A stretch of DNA of 64,000 bases from Terebella lapidaria (lineage: Eukaryota; Annelida; Polychaeta; Terebellida; Terebellidae). Location: positions 3,100,001 through 3,164,000 of the forward strand of contig OX424564.1 of assembly GCA_949152475.1 (NCBI GenBank), given 5' to 3'. How positions within the stretch are numbered: the stretch's first letter is position 1; the number at the start of each line of letters is the position of its first letter. The notes under the pieces were generated by a model. The model was given only the letters and a program-made list of their open reading frames with translations. It did no database searches and was not told the DNA's origin. Shown here one piece after another: positions 33,406 to 44,859 of this stretch. The position numbers were made by a program, and so were the translations under genes.

Positions 33406-34859
33406 ATTAATCAGTTTGTGGACGCAGGCTACAAACGGGTTTGTGTGTGTTAGCGTGCTTTTAGTCTATCCCCAAGGTTATCATTCCCGCCTTTTTATCC
33501 GTTCTTCTAATTTCTACAGTCCGCATTTTATGTAGAATTGGTATCCCTTGACAACGTTACCTGATTATTCAACCAATGACAATCTCTCTTTTCGACTAGA
33601 AGCTCCTCGAGGTTGTTTTCCTTTCAATCTTTCAATTTTTAATCCAAGATATTCTGCCCCATCGCTTGAAGTATAGAAGTAAAACTTTATCACGCTTATC
33701 ATTAGTGATCACTGTTATTATAGGGTTTTATATTTTTTGAATCCCTCCTAGCATCTAACAGATTTATTTATTTTTCCCCGAGGCCGGTGAAAGACCGACA
33801 TTTTTGCCTCGATCGCTTCTCCAGAATCGATAGGCCTACATGTTATAAATATTTTGTCATATATATTAAACACATTTTATATCTACTGTAGCCGTATTAT
33901 ACAAGAGTATCAATTATTAATCGGATCGACACATCTGTCTCCAATGGTTAGTGTGTTCGCCTTCAAATACAAATCTGGATATGCCCCTATCGTGTCATCG
34001 GTCGATCGTCTCATCGACCGGCTCGGTGATGCTGCGACATTTTATGCTCAAGGTGGTCATAACGTTGTTTGTATAACTTTGTAAGTTCGTCACGAACGAC
34101 AAACGTGGATGTATTTTTGACCTCTACTCCCGCTCCACCCCTCTCCCAGTATTTTCCCTATTCATACTGCATCCAGAAATTCCGTGGGTGTAAAATGATG
34201 TACACAACATCGTGTAGACAACATCACACAAATTTCAATTAAGACATCAAGACATTTAAAAACCGGTAACAACATTGTTCACGGACTAGATCTAGTGTGG
34301 TGTAGATCTATCGCTTAGAACATCATCCAACTGGTGACACTTGACGGCTACGTAAAGTATTTTATACGGTATTTGTTTCCTTTGAGAGTGTGGGCCAGCA
34401 TATCCATGTACATCGACAGTTCTTTCATCAGTTCATTCTATCTTCATAACAAACATAAACTTATTATACTACATCTAGTAATAGTTTATCTAATAACGTA
34501 TAATAATATATATATATATACGTTCAAATGTTTAGGTCGATCAATTTTTACATAGTCACAAATCCATAAAATGTTTTCTATATTTGTTTATTCCTCAATC
34601 TGTTATCATTTGTTAATTCGTCTGTACTCTGCAGGTATAAATATATATACTCTCTAATGTGTCAGTTATCCTCTGTCATTCATACGAGTATTTATCATAT
34701 TACAATGTAAATATATAATATTTATAATTTATTTTGTTTTATAATGGAAGTCCAATTCCGCTGACGGTTCAAGGCTGTTTGCCCTAGTTCCAGTGTTATT
34801 ATATACATCTATAATTTCATTATTTATATATCATAGATTATATTTTACACAAAATATGT

Positions 34860-35595
34860 ATATAATGTTTTTCGTGTCAGTGTCTGCTCTCTTTGCGGGA
34901 TTTATCCTGGGAGTCCAATTAACAGGCTCCAGAGCTTTCACTGTCAGTTGTGGGCTGTGTGCCCTAGTTTCCAGTTTATTATTCATGTCTTTTATATATA
35001 TTTACATTTTTTCCAGTATTTATTCCTTTATTCTATATGTACTATCCTATCATTTTTTATACCATATATACATATATACAATATCTAAAAAAAAAAAAAA
35101 AAAAATATGTATATATTTACCAATATGTGTTAATGTCAGTGTCTGCTCTCGTTGTGGGATTTATCCTGGGAGTCCAATAACAGGCTCCAGAGCTTTCGCT
35201 GTCAGTTGGGCTGTGTGCCCTAGATACCAGTTTTATTATTCATGTATTCTATATATATTTACATTTTTCCAATATTTATTCCTTTATTCTATATCTACTA
35301 TCATACCATTTTTTATTCCAGATATACATATATACCATATCTACAAAAAATATGTATATATTTACCTATATTTACCATATATATAATGTGTTAATGTCAG
35401 TGTCTGCTCTCGTTGTGGGATTTATCCTGGGAGTCCAATTAACAGGCTCCAGAGCTTTCGCTGTCAGTTGTGGGCTGTGTGCCCTAGTTACCAGTTTTAG
35501 TATGCATGTCTTTTGTATATATTTACATTATTTATATATCATATTATATATATATATATTTGAAAATATTTCACTTGTGGGCGGTGTGCTCTAGT

Positions 35596-35626
<31 letters not shown>

Positions 35627-35790
35627 ATATTTATCAATATTCACCATATATATATAATGTCTTCAGTGTCTGCTCTCCTTGCGGGATTTATCCTGGGAGT
35701 CCAATTACCAGGCTCCAGAGCTTTCGCTGTCTGTTTAGGGCTGTGTGCCCTTGTTACCAGTGTTATCATTCATGTCTTTCCTAGATTATA
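34860..35790. repeat. Four-copy tandem repeat, period about 253-267 bp
   Basis: A well-kept core of about 95 bp (gtgtctgctct...gggatttatcctgggagtcc...gctttcgctgtcag) recurs at about 34879, 35132, 35398 and 35665. AT-rich spacers with poly(A) runs (about 35085-35105, 35596-35622) separate the cores. The cores are kept much better than the spacers. Confidence 0.85.
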
Positions 35791-35849
35791 TATCTACATT
35801 ATTTATAAAACCCTGTCACTTACTGGATGTAAGTGGCCATGACCTTGGT

Positions 35850-36065
35850 ATTGTTTAGGGCTGATTGCCCTTGGTAATATTGAGGGCCAACTGCCCGTGC
35901 TAACGTTTAGGGCTCACTGCCCGTAGTAACGTTTAGAGCTGACTGCTCATGGTAATTTTAGGGCGGACTGGCTGTGATAATGTTTAGGCCTGGATGACCG
36001 TGATAATGTGTAGGGCTTACTGCCCCTGGTGAAATTTAGGTCGGTCTGCGGTAATGTTTAGATTT
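35850..36065. repeat. Short-period array, about 28-31 bp
   Basis: About seven diverged copies of gtttagggctgactgccc-tggtaa. The same motif ends each 95-bp core of the array just upstream. Confidence 0.75.
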
Positions 36066-36629
36066 CAGTATTATATATTTTATATATTTCTCCATTAGAT
36101 ATTTTCATATATTTCATAAATTAAATTTAAGTATACGTGTATATTTTAAGTACGGTACTTCACAATTCATTTTATCAAATTTAATTACATTTTCACTTCC
36201 TCCTGTCTCGCTTCAAAAGATGCTAGCGTATTATAAATTCGTTGGTGTTTATGGTTCTTGTTATTCATTTCCAGTAAATCTGCATCACGATACCTCTTTC
36301 ATTTAGGAGTTCAATCTTGTTCAAGTATTTATCACGTTAAATGTTGTTCCACAGGTACTCGTTCTCGTTTTCTAATATTGCAGAATATGCCTCCACAAGA
36401 AAACCAAGGCTGTTGAGCCATGTGCCAACATAACAGTACCCCTCGACTCTGGAGCCGACAATCTAATAACTGCTGAGCATGTCTTCACGTGTAAATTCGT
36501 AGGATGCTCACGCTCCGGATCCCAGTGCACCTGAAACCACTTCCAACATCAATACTGCCATTACGGGTGTAGGTCAGGTGCCTCTCCTGTCAACAGCCGA
36601 GGACCTCAGGCTGTTATTACCCTCCGGTT

Positions 36630-37170
36630 ACACAGCTGTGGGTCAGGAGTTCCAGCCTCCCAGTCAGGGTGCTGCAATTATAATCATCGATCTCAATCTG
36701 TGGGTCATGAGCCCCAGTTCCATCTCTAATTCTAGATCTTAGTGTCTAGCTGTGGGTCAGGAGCCCCAGCCTGCAAGTCCGGGTACTCAATTCTAATCAT
36801 CGATCTCAATCTGTGGGTTAGGAGCCCCAGTCCCATCTCTAATTCTAGATCTCAGTGTCTAGCTGTGGGTCAGGAGCCCCAGCCTGCAAGTCTGGGTACC
36901 CAATTCTAATCGTCATCTCAATCTGTGGGTCAGGAGCCCCAGTTCCATCTCTAGTTCTAGATCTTATTGTGTAGCTGTGGGTAAGGATCCCCAGCCTGCA
37001 AGTCCAGGTACTCAATTCTAATCATCGATCTCAATTTGTGGGTCAGGAGCCCCAGTTCCATCTCTAGTTCTAGATCTTAGTGTCTAGCTGTGGGTCAGGA
37101 GCCCCAGCCTGCAAGTCCAGGTACCCTAGTCTAATCATCAATCTCAATCTGTGAGCCAGCCCCCCAGTTC
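36630..37170. repeat. Alternating tandem array, about 55-60 bp half-unit
   Basis: About ten copies of ctgtgggtcaggagccccag. They alternate between a form preceded by tagtgtctag and a form preceded by atcatcgatctcaat, so the higher-order period is about 115-125 bp. Confidence 0.8.
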
Positions 37171-39727
37171 CTTCTCTTAATTCCAGATCTCAGTCCCTAG
37201 CTGTAAGTCAGCAGCTCAAGCTGCCCCTGTTCTGGGTGTTTCTATTACAGAATTATCACCAGTCCTTTCCTCTTACCCTTCCCTATCCTAAACAATATTT
37301 ATGAGAAATGGTTAGGAAACCAAGAATTCTTCACAAGCACTCCACCTGGTTAACCCAACCCCTTTTTCAATTTTTACAATATCTTTACGTAGCTTTACAC
37401 TTATCTTCCACTCTCATACACAAATCTAAATTTGTTCCTCAATACCTTTAAATTACATTATAAAAACTTACATTCCTCTTTTATCTCTACCTTACTAATT
37501 TCCAAACTCATCCTATTACTGAGTGTCGTCTGGCACTTGTTGCAATATTCAATATCAATATTCCACATATCATAATCCTATGTCAACATTTTTCATCAAT
37601 TAATTATAGTCTACCTTTATGTAAGTGTGTTTAAATTATAACTCTAGCTCCAGAATATTAAAAAATTTTGTTGTCGACCTTTTAACCCATCGTTCTACAT
37701 CAAGTCTTATTCCTTTAACATTTTTCCCTAAGAATTAGTGGCCCTTTCATAGTATACCATAAACATTTTCACTGCATAAATATGATTAGTGAGCTCCCAG
37801 AGATCTAGGAGCATGGATGTCCATCTTCTCTATGTTCAAGGGTCGTCCAATCTATCTTTCCCTTTACTACTAGTAATTTATTTGCTTCATCCCATCCCAT
37901 TTGCTTCGTTTCTATGATTAATCAACAAAGTCGTGGCCAATAAGACTTCCACTTCCAATTTCCAAATGTTCCTCCTCCAAAATACAACTATTATGTTTTT
38001 GGTACTTTCCCCGTTGTCGATTATATTTCATACAATTCACAATTCAGTCCAAACATTCTGGTACTAAGGGTATCACCATTACAGTTCGGCTTCGTTTTCA
38101 GGTTTCACCCCTTTCTCGTTTGACAGATCCTCGTCCAACAAACTTCACTGACCCAGTATCTTATCCATTCACATTCTTCATCGGAACCAGTATCATTTCC
38201 GGTGTTACGGTCACTATATGTTAATCCAGAGTTTTCATCAATCGCCGTTGGATTTTTACTCTTGTCATTCTCATCCTTCGTAATCAATTCGGGTCAAACT
38301 AGTAACAGTCAGTCTCACCATTACAGGCATGTTGATTCTAGAATATTCTGATCATTTTCTACCCAACACCTTACCTCTGTTACTTTAATTACATTGTTCT
38401 TTGTCAAGACCTACGGTCTATCTATTCTCATCTACTTTTTTCTTCACATCATTCAATGGTCAATTTTTGTTCATTCCCAACTCCCTCCGTCGTTGTTCAT
38501 TTATATCGGGGTTTCATTCGGGTCTTATGTTTTACTCCTAAGCTGAGACGGATAGAATCAGCAGCTGTCTTACTTGCTTATATCCCACAATTATAGTTTA
38601 AGGGTCGTAGTTGTCGTCCTAGGTTTTTCTTTTTCGTGGTAAATGTATGTCCTCTGAACGGATGCTTTACTTTCTTGGATCCGGCTGGGTCGGTTTTGGT
38701 TGTCACCATTCCCAGTTCCTGTGAATGCTTTGTGGCGCGTGTCAGCCTTAGGTTCTGATTTTTGTCGTTCATATTTGTGTTATTTACCCACATATCATGG
38801 TAATTGTTAGTCATAACCCATTTCCAATAATTATGTCTTATTTCTCATTGTAACTCATTTTATTGTAACTACCTCAACTTCATTATGTTTGTATATTATA
38901 ATTTAAATAATTATATTTTTAAATAAACCAAGGTTAAATCCCAGTCGGTTAGTTACTTTATAACAGCAACACACACAATAATCAGTTTGTGGACGCAGGC
39001 TACAAACGGGTTTGTGTGTGTTAGCGTGCTTTTAGTCTATCCCCAAGGTTATCATTCCCGCCTTTTTATCCGTTCTTCTAATTTCTACAGTCCGCATTTT
39101 ATGTAGAATTGGTATCCCTTGACAACGTTACCTGATTATTCAACCAATGACAATCTCTCTTTTCGACTAGAAGCTCCTCGAGGTTGTTTTCCTTTCAATC
39201 TTTCAATTTTCCCACCCAACCCACCCTTTTTCCTTATCAATATTATTTACATACAAGTACTGTTGTATACTATAGTACTATATACCATATCATTTCATTG
39301 TCATGTAATCTCGTGTTGTTTCTCCGTTATATTCAAAATATAATCTTATCTTGTATTTCTTCACTTTCCTATATTATGTGTTATTGTACTATTTTAGAAT
39401 TATGTCTAATGTATCTTTTTTCAGTTTGTGTACTATGTTTCTTCCATGTATCTTTATGTACGGTAGATCGTATTTACTGTGAACGCGTGTCAGCCTTAGG
39501 TTCTGATTTTTGTCGTTCATATTTGTGTTATTTACCCACATATCATGGTAATTGTTAGTCATAACCCATTTCCAATAATTATGTCTTATTTCTCATTGTA
39601 ACTCATTTTATTGTAACTACCTCAACTTCATTATGTTTGTATATTATAATTTAAATAATTATATTTTTAAATAAACCAAGGTTAAATCCCAGTCGGTTAG
39701 TTACTTTATAACAGCAACACACACAAA

Positions 39728-40619
39728 GTATCTTTTGTGAGCAGGCGAAAATATTCACCATTCTGAACCAGACACAAAAAGACATTAGGGGAGAAAGCAT
39801 TGGTATCATTATTTGGAAGTACTGAAGATTGGGAGATTGCAGCTTGAAATACCAGCGGTTTTGTGACAAAGTCGCAGAGAGCACTTCTGCACCAGAATTA
39901 CGAATACTACATTTGTACTGCCTAGTGTTGCAGCATCACGGCCGAGTACCATAGTGTTAACTGCCAACCGAAGCGACCGAGGATTACATTTCATCAATGG
40001 AAATGTCTTAGAGACCAACCGTTAAGAATACTCGTCAAGTCTAATGGACATCATCTCATATGACTGCAGGAAGACTGAAGTTAAAGAGGTGTACAATCTA
40101 TCCATTTATCTTTCACAGTTGACCTGGGTGATCAACCTCCACCAGTTGACCAGAACTGTAAATAGCCTAAATAAACAGTTTTACGCAAGGAGGCCTATCT
40201 GTTCTGCGAGTAAACTCTGTAGCCGACCCATACACACACACGGGCTTGAAACACCAACTATTCAAGAACACCATCCCGATACATAAGTGATGTCCGCCAA
40301 GAAAGTTTTCTCTCTTCCTAAAGGTCTTCCGTGAAGCTATGGGTGTGTTCTAATGGTACGAAGGAATATGTCATTGTTTCGTGTATGAACGAATTTTAAC
40401 TTCTGAGTGCACATTCGAAATAATCAATTACTCATTATAAGGTTGTGTCATTATAATATACATTGTCATCTGTCAATAACAGAATATGGGGGTTAAAACA
40501 TGAATATCACTGGTGACAAAAATGTGAATATTCTAACGGTTTTCGGCCCAGAAATTGTGTTCGGCTGGGCAGAGTACCTGTTCATTAAATGTTATACACT
40601 AAGCACCACAAGTTTAGGT
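39728..40619. other. No gene recognised
   Basis: AT-rich, with no exon-like block or repeat ends identified. Confidence 0.45.
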
Positions 40620-40790
40620 TCAACATGTACATGTAATGGACATCTGGATTCCGAAAGGGTCAGCTCAAAGTCCAGATCTGAACCCCGTCTAAATTCTACC
40701 TCATACAGATGGTGTAACAGAGACGTTCAGACATCCTATCAACTCTTGAAAGAAGGTCTGCGTGAAAACTGATCAAGAATTTATTAGGAC
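40620..40790 (+). pseudogene. Tc1-type transposase scrap, plus strand
   Basis: One frame reads GSAQSPDLNPV around 40660-40692. This is the conserved AQSPDLNP block of Tc1/mariner-type (DD34E) transposases, which carries the second catalytic Asp region. A stop follows at once. A different open frame covering this stretch is not the transposase frame. Confidence 0.6.
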
Positions 40791-40879
40791 ACTTTTCTTG
40801 TCAGGAACGTGCGGTGCAGAGTCCGGGGAATGTGAAAAGCCCGAAGATAAAAAACATATGTTAATATTGAATAAACCCA

Positions 40880-41110
40880 AGAATTACTCACATTTAATCA
40901 CAAAGCCTTCTCCAGGTAAGTATCCTGGGTGATTCTTGCCCAATTTTCACGCATACATGTCTCAAGTGATGCCAGGGTGTCTGGAGGCCTCCGCGCAATA
41001 GCTGACCAAGGTGTGAAAAAAATTCAAATGAGGTTCAGAGTTGGACTTTGAGCTGACCAATTCTGAGTTTTGGTGTTGCTTACAAGTTGATCCTAAACTT
41101 TTGGTGCCTC
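40880..41110 (-). pseudogene. Tc1-type transposase scrap, minus strand
   Basis: Minus-strand translation gives NWSAQSPTLNLI at about 41040-41075. The expected C-terminal stretch follows (PWSAIARRPPDTLASLETCMRENWARI in part). This is a second, oppositely oriented Tc1-like remnant about 200 bp from the first. Confidence 0.6.
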
Positions 41111-42140
41111 GTGTATATGGTTCCCAGATATTTTTCGGTGTTTAAAAAGGTTTACAACTGATTTTCTAAGTGTAAATATGTACAGTAAAAGTTTGAGTAT
41201 TTTGGTGGCTTCGGTTACTCTTCGACTGAACTCAGACTTTGATGGTCAAAAATACGCAATCACGTAAAAGTGTTTCAAGTTGTATTTGGAATAATGTACA
41301 TGTTACGTGGCAGACCCTGATTGGTTATCATTCATAAAATCCCTTCGGTAAAAATTCTCAGTTTTGATTGTTTGGGAGGCCACGGGACACTTACCCCAAA
41401 AAGTAAAAAAAATCGGCCATAGGCCAACTCTTGACGAAATAACTACACATTTGTTTACATTTAAAAAATTTACTCATAATTTACACATTGAAAAGATTTA
41501 CTGAACAACTCCTAGCATTAGAAATTGACACATTTAAGACATCTCCTGAGCATCTCCCAGCAGTAGAATTCACAATTTTAGAAATTAGACAACAGTTGCT
41601 TCATTTTCACAGTAACCTTGGCCTTGATAGACGTGGAATCAATACCCAGTATTAAGTATTTCGAGCAAACAAAACAGGGTCCGTTATCCAATCTCATAGT
41701 CCGGAGACAGAAAGTCATATCAGGCATACGAAGTGAGAGAAAACGAAAATGACAAGGAAACTCATGAACCCCCCAAAATGGCCATTAGGAGGTGAAATCA
41801 GGTGTTCCGGAACATGTAAAACATTTACACAAAATTTACACATTTATGGCATCCCCTGACAACATATAGCATTGGAAACTGAACCATTTGAAACATCTAG
41901 TTTGCATATGTATCAACATAATATATACCTCTAACCATGCTAACGGCACAAAATTTTGATGATGCCACTACTAAAAAACCTAAAATATATCAAAATTACA
42001 AACATCCAAAAAGCGGTAGCCTAAAAATGAGCGAATGACAAACATCAAATATTCCCGCACAAATATGAAATTACATTGACAACAAGTAAACAAAACAAAT
42101 AGAGAGGCTTAGACATGTGGCGATTGCACAACCATGAAGA
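41111..42140. other. No gene recognised
   Basis: AT-rich, with diverged repeats of the kind acatttaagacatctcctgagcat. No defined element. Confidence 0.4.
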
Positions 42141-42143
42141 ACC

Positions 42144-42236
42144 AGCCCTAAAATATGACCTAATAATTGCTTGTCTGCTTTTTATCAATGTTTTTTATAT
42201 TGACAAACAGTTGCAATTAGGTCATATTTTAGGGCT
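42144..42236. repeat. 93-bp perfect-ended foldback
   Basis: agccctaaaatatgacctaa at 42144-42163 is the exact reverse complement of the end of the block (ttaggtcatattttagggct, to 42236). The arms extend imperfectly inward around a T-rich loop. Confidence 0.85.
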
Positions 42237-42299
42237 ATGAAGAATGGAGTTAACACAAACGCGTTATGACAAAACACGCAGCGCTCGATCATAATGAAA

Positions 42300-43640
42300 C
42301 CAATGAGACACTGTAAAATGACATGATACAGTGTTTAATCTGGGCCTTCCGCCATACAACTTACCAGACCCCCAGATTTTCAACCTTGGGCGATAATAGG
42401 GAGTTTTGGTCATACAAACCATCAGACATACATCAGCGGATGTCGAGTTCACCACATAAAAATAAAAAAATTATCAGAAAAAATAATCTTGATTAGGAAA
42501 GCAGTTATCATGATTTTTCGATTTTTACCTTTACTGTGACTTCAACTCTAAATCTTGACCTTGAGTCCTAAACCTTCACAATCTTGTTCTACGTGACAAG
42601 TCACAGCTCCTGAGTGAAAATCCGCCACATATATTGGAACCTGGTGCCATAGCATGGTTGTGAATATTGCAAGACAAGAAAAAAACCTAAAATCCTGACC
42701 CCCAAATTTTCTACCTGGACCGAAAATCGGGAGTTTTGGGCGTACGACCATACAATATGAATCACATGGCTCGGAATTGACCATAGAAAAATACCAAAAT
42801 ATGTAGAAAAAATAATATTGATTAGGAAAGGAGTATTTGTGATTTTTCGATTTTGACCTTTACTATGACTTTAACTCTAATTCTTGATCTTGAGTCCTAC
42901 ACCTTTACACATGTGTTCAATGTGATAAGACAGACCTACTGCTTAACACTCAGCAACTTATCTTGGATTCTGACTCCACAATAACGGTTTGAATATTGCA
43001 CAAAATATAAATGATCTTAAAACCCCCAAATGATTACCTTGGGCGATAATCGAGAGTTTTGGTCGTACAACCATCGTACATACGTCAGCTGATGTCGAAT
43101 TGACCAAATAAAAATACAAAAAGGTTCAGAAAAATTAATACTGATTAGAAGCGAGGTTATTGCGATTTTACGATTTTGACCTTTACTATGACCTTAACTC
43201 CAATTCTTGATCTTGAGTCCTATAACTTCACAATCTTGTTTTGCGTGATAAGGCACAACTTCTGAGTGAAAATCAGCAACATATATCGGGAATTTGCTCT
43301 ATAATATGGTTTTGAATATTGTGAGGTAGGAAAAAACCTAAATTCGTGACCCCCAAATTTTCGACCTGGACCGAAAATTGGGAGTTTTGGTCGTACGTCC
43401 ATCGGGCATGCATCATATGATGCGGGATTGACCACAGAAAAATATAAAAATACAAAAAAAATCTTAATCAGAAACGAAGTTATCGCAATTTTTCGATTAT
43501 GACCTTTTCTTTGACCTTGACCTCAATTTTTTACCTTGACCTCCCAAAATTGAACTCATCCGTCCTATTTCTACTGATCATCTTCTGACCATTTTTCATG
43601 ATTCTCAGATAAAATTGCGACCTGTAGAGCGCTAATATAC
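42300..43640. repeat. 326-bp tandem array arranged as two dimers
   Basis: Four units with the landmark cgatttt-gacctttact at about 42518, 42848, 43169 and 43495. A second landmark (cccccaaattttc...gggagttttgg) lies at about 42370, 42700, 43022 and 43351. Units 1 and 3 share cttgggcgataat and ...gtcagc-gatgtcga. Units 2 and 4 share cctggaccgaaaat. The array is therefore A-B-A-B with a higher-order period of about 653 bp. It ends in a caaacaaacagacaaac stretch. Confidence 0.8.
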
Positions 43641-44130
43641 AGACAAACAAACAAACAGACAAACGCGACTGACCAACAAAGCCGACTCACGGGAGTGCCT
43701 TTTGAGACCTGGACACCAGCCGGTTCACTTCGTGTTACAGCCTAACTGATATTCATCACCACAGAGCAGAGGCAAAATGCATTCACAATAATTTCAAACG
43801 ACTGTATAATTCATCCATACACCCCGCACTGTATCTGAGAATTGATCTTTGAGTCAGCCTAGCTGACTCCGTGTTTGAGTACACAGATGAAATGAAACCG
43901 AATTTGGACTTAGTGGATTTCAAGAAGTAGAGTCAACTGAAGTAATAGAATTAACTGGAAGACCAGTCGGGTGAAACAAAGCTGATAATCTCTGAGATAG
44001 CTTAGAACCCAAGTTATCAACAGAACATCCAGCTGAAGCAGAAGAGGTTGATAGAAGAAGACAAACACCAACCCGAATGATCAGTGACTGTACTTTGGGC
44101 AAACGAGGAGTAACTGCAGACCCGAACATG
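43641..44130. other. No gene recognised
   Basis: Mixed AT-rich sequence. Short open frames here are built from diverged repeats. Confidence 0.4.
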
Positions 44131-44440
44131 CTACCACCAAGACGGCTTACAGCCGGAGTACTGAAGTTGCCTGAATCACTCCTATAGCCAAAGATTCAGA
44201 GTTGCCCGAGATGGTCTGCAGCTGGAGTACCGATGTCATCCGAAGTATCCCTGTGGCCAAAGAGCTGGAGTAACCCGAGACGGCCTGCAGCCAGAGTACT
44301 GGAGTCACGTGAGACGGTCTGCAGACAGAAGTGAACCGAAGAGTCAAAACTTCGATCCACCGAACAGCTACTACTACGAAATCTACCCTTGTAACCGTTA
44401 CAATATTGGTGGATACAGATACTCGGTTTCATTTTTAGGT
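44130..44440. repeat. Left flank repeat of satellite
   Basis: Imperfect short repeats around gctggagtac...gagacggcctgcagcc, followed by a tail (gaaatc-accctt...ggatacagatactcggtt). The same tail and motif recur at 46510-46850, so the 130-bp satellite is bracketed by direct repeats. Confidence 0.7.
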
Positions 44441-44859
44441 TACCGGACCTTTACCGTCGTCCGTTCACATTTTTATCTTTAAAGTTTACGGTCGAATCTT
44501 TCTGAAATTTTGCACAAAAATACTTAAAAATATTTCCTATGAAGCTTTATTTTTAGTTTTCCGATTTTCGAATTTTTTTCAAAATGGCAGCAGTTTTCGA
44601 TGAAAAATGCCTGATTCAGGACTTTGGCAGCCATTTTCTGAAAATCTGTTCAGTAACTTTTTTTCTTTTTGATACATAACACTCCCCATATGTACTCCTG
44701 TGATGTGTATAAGTTTCGTTGCGCTTGAATTGCTCGAAGTGGGCCATTTTGGCCCAAAATCGGCCCAAAGGGGACTTTCCCATGTGAAACTCTCCTATGC
44801 TTTATAATGGGACACATTATGCCTAATATCTCACTTAGTATTGAGATTAGAGACTAGAA

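Larger units (their letters stand above)
33406..39727. mobile_element. Unclassified composite with head-to-tail ends
   Basis: A block of about 235 bp starting taatcagtttgtggacgc occurs at 33406-33645 and again at 38977-39214. A block of about 245 bp ending caacacacacaa occurs at 38733-38979 and again at 39480-39727. The second start follows the first end directly, so this is a long unit (5.57 kb) joined head to tail to a short one (0.75 kb) with a different middle. The long unit carries three separate tandem arrays and a short plus-strand protease-like scrap (about 36430-36490). No reverse transcriptase or transposase was found. It may be a non-autonomous LTR-type or Penelope-like arrangement; broken. 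Class uncertain. Confidence 0.55.

Noticed and set aside
34793-35842. Overlapping hydrophobic open frames (VSALxxGFILGVQLTGSRAF)
   Set aside because: All come from the four-copy repeat core. The core is read in different frames in different copies and is broken by AT-rich spacers, so it is not a membrane protein gene.
40500-40772. 90-codon plus-strand open frame
   Set aside because: It covers the Tc1 remnant in the wrong frame and shows no domain of its own.
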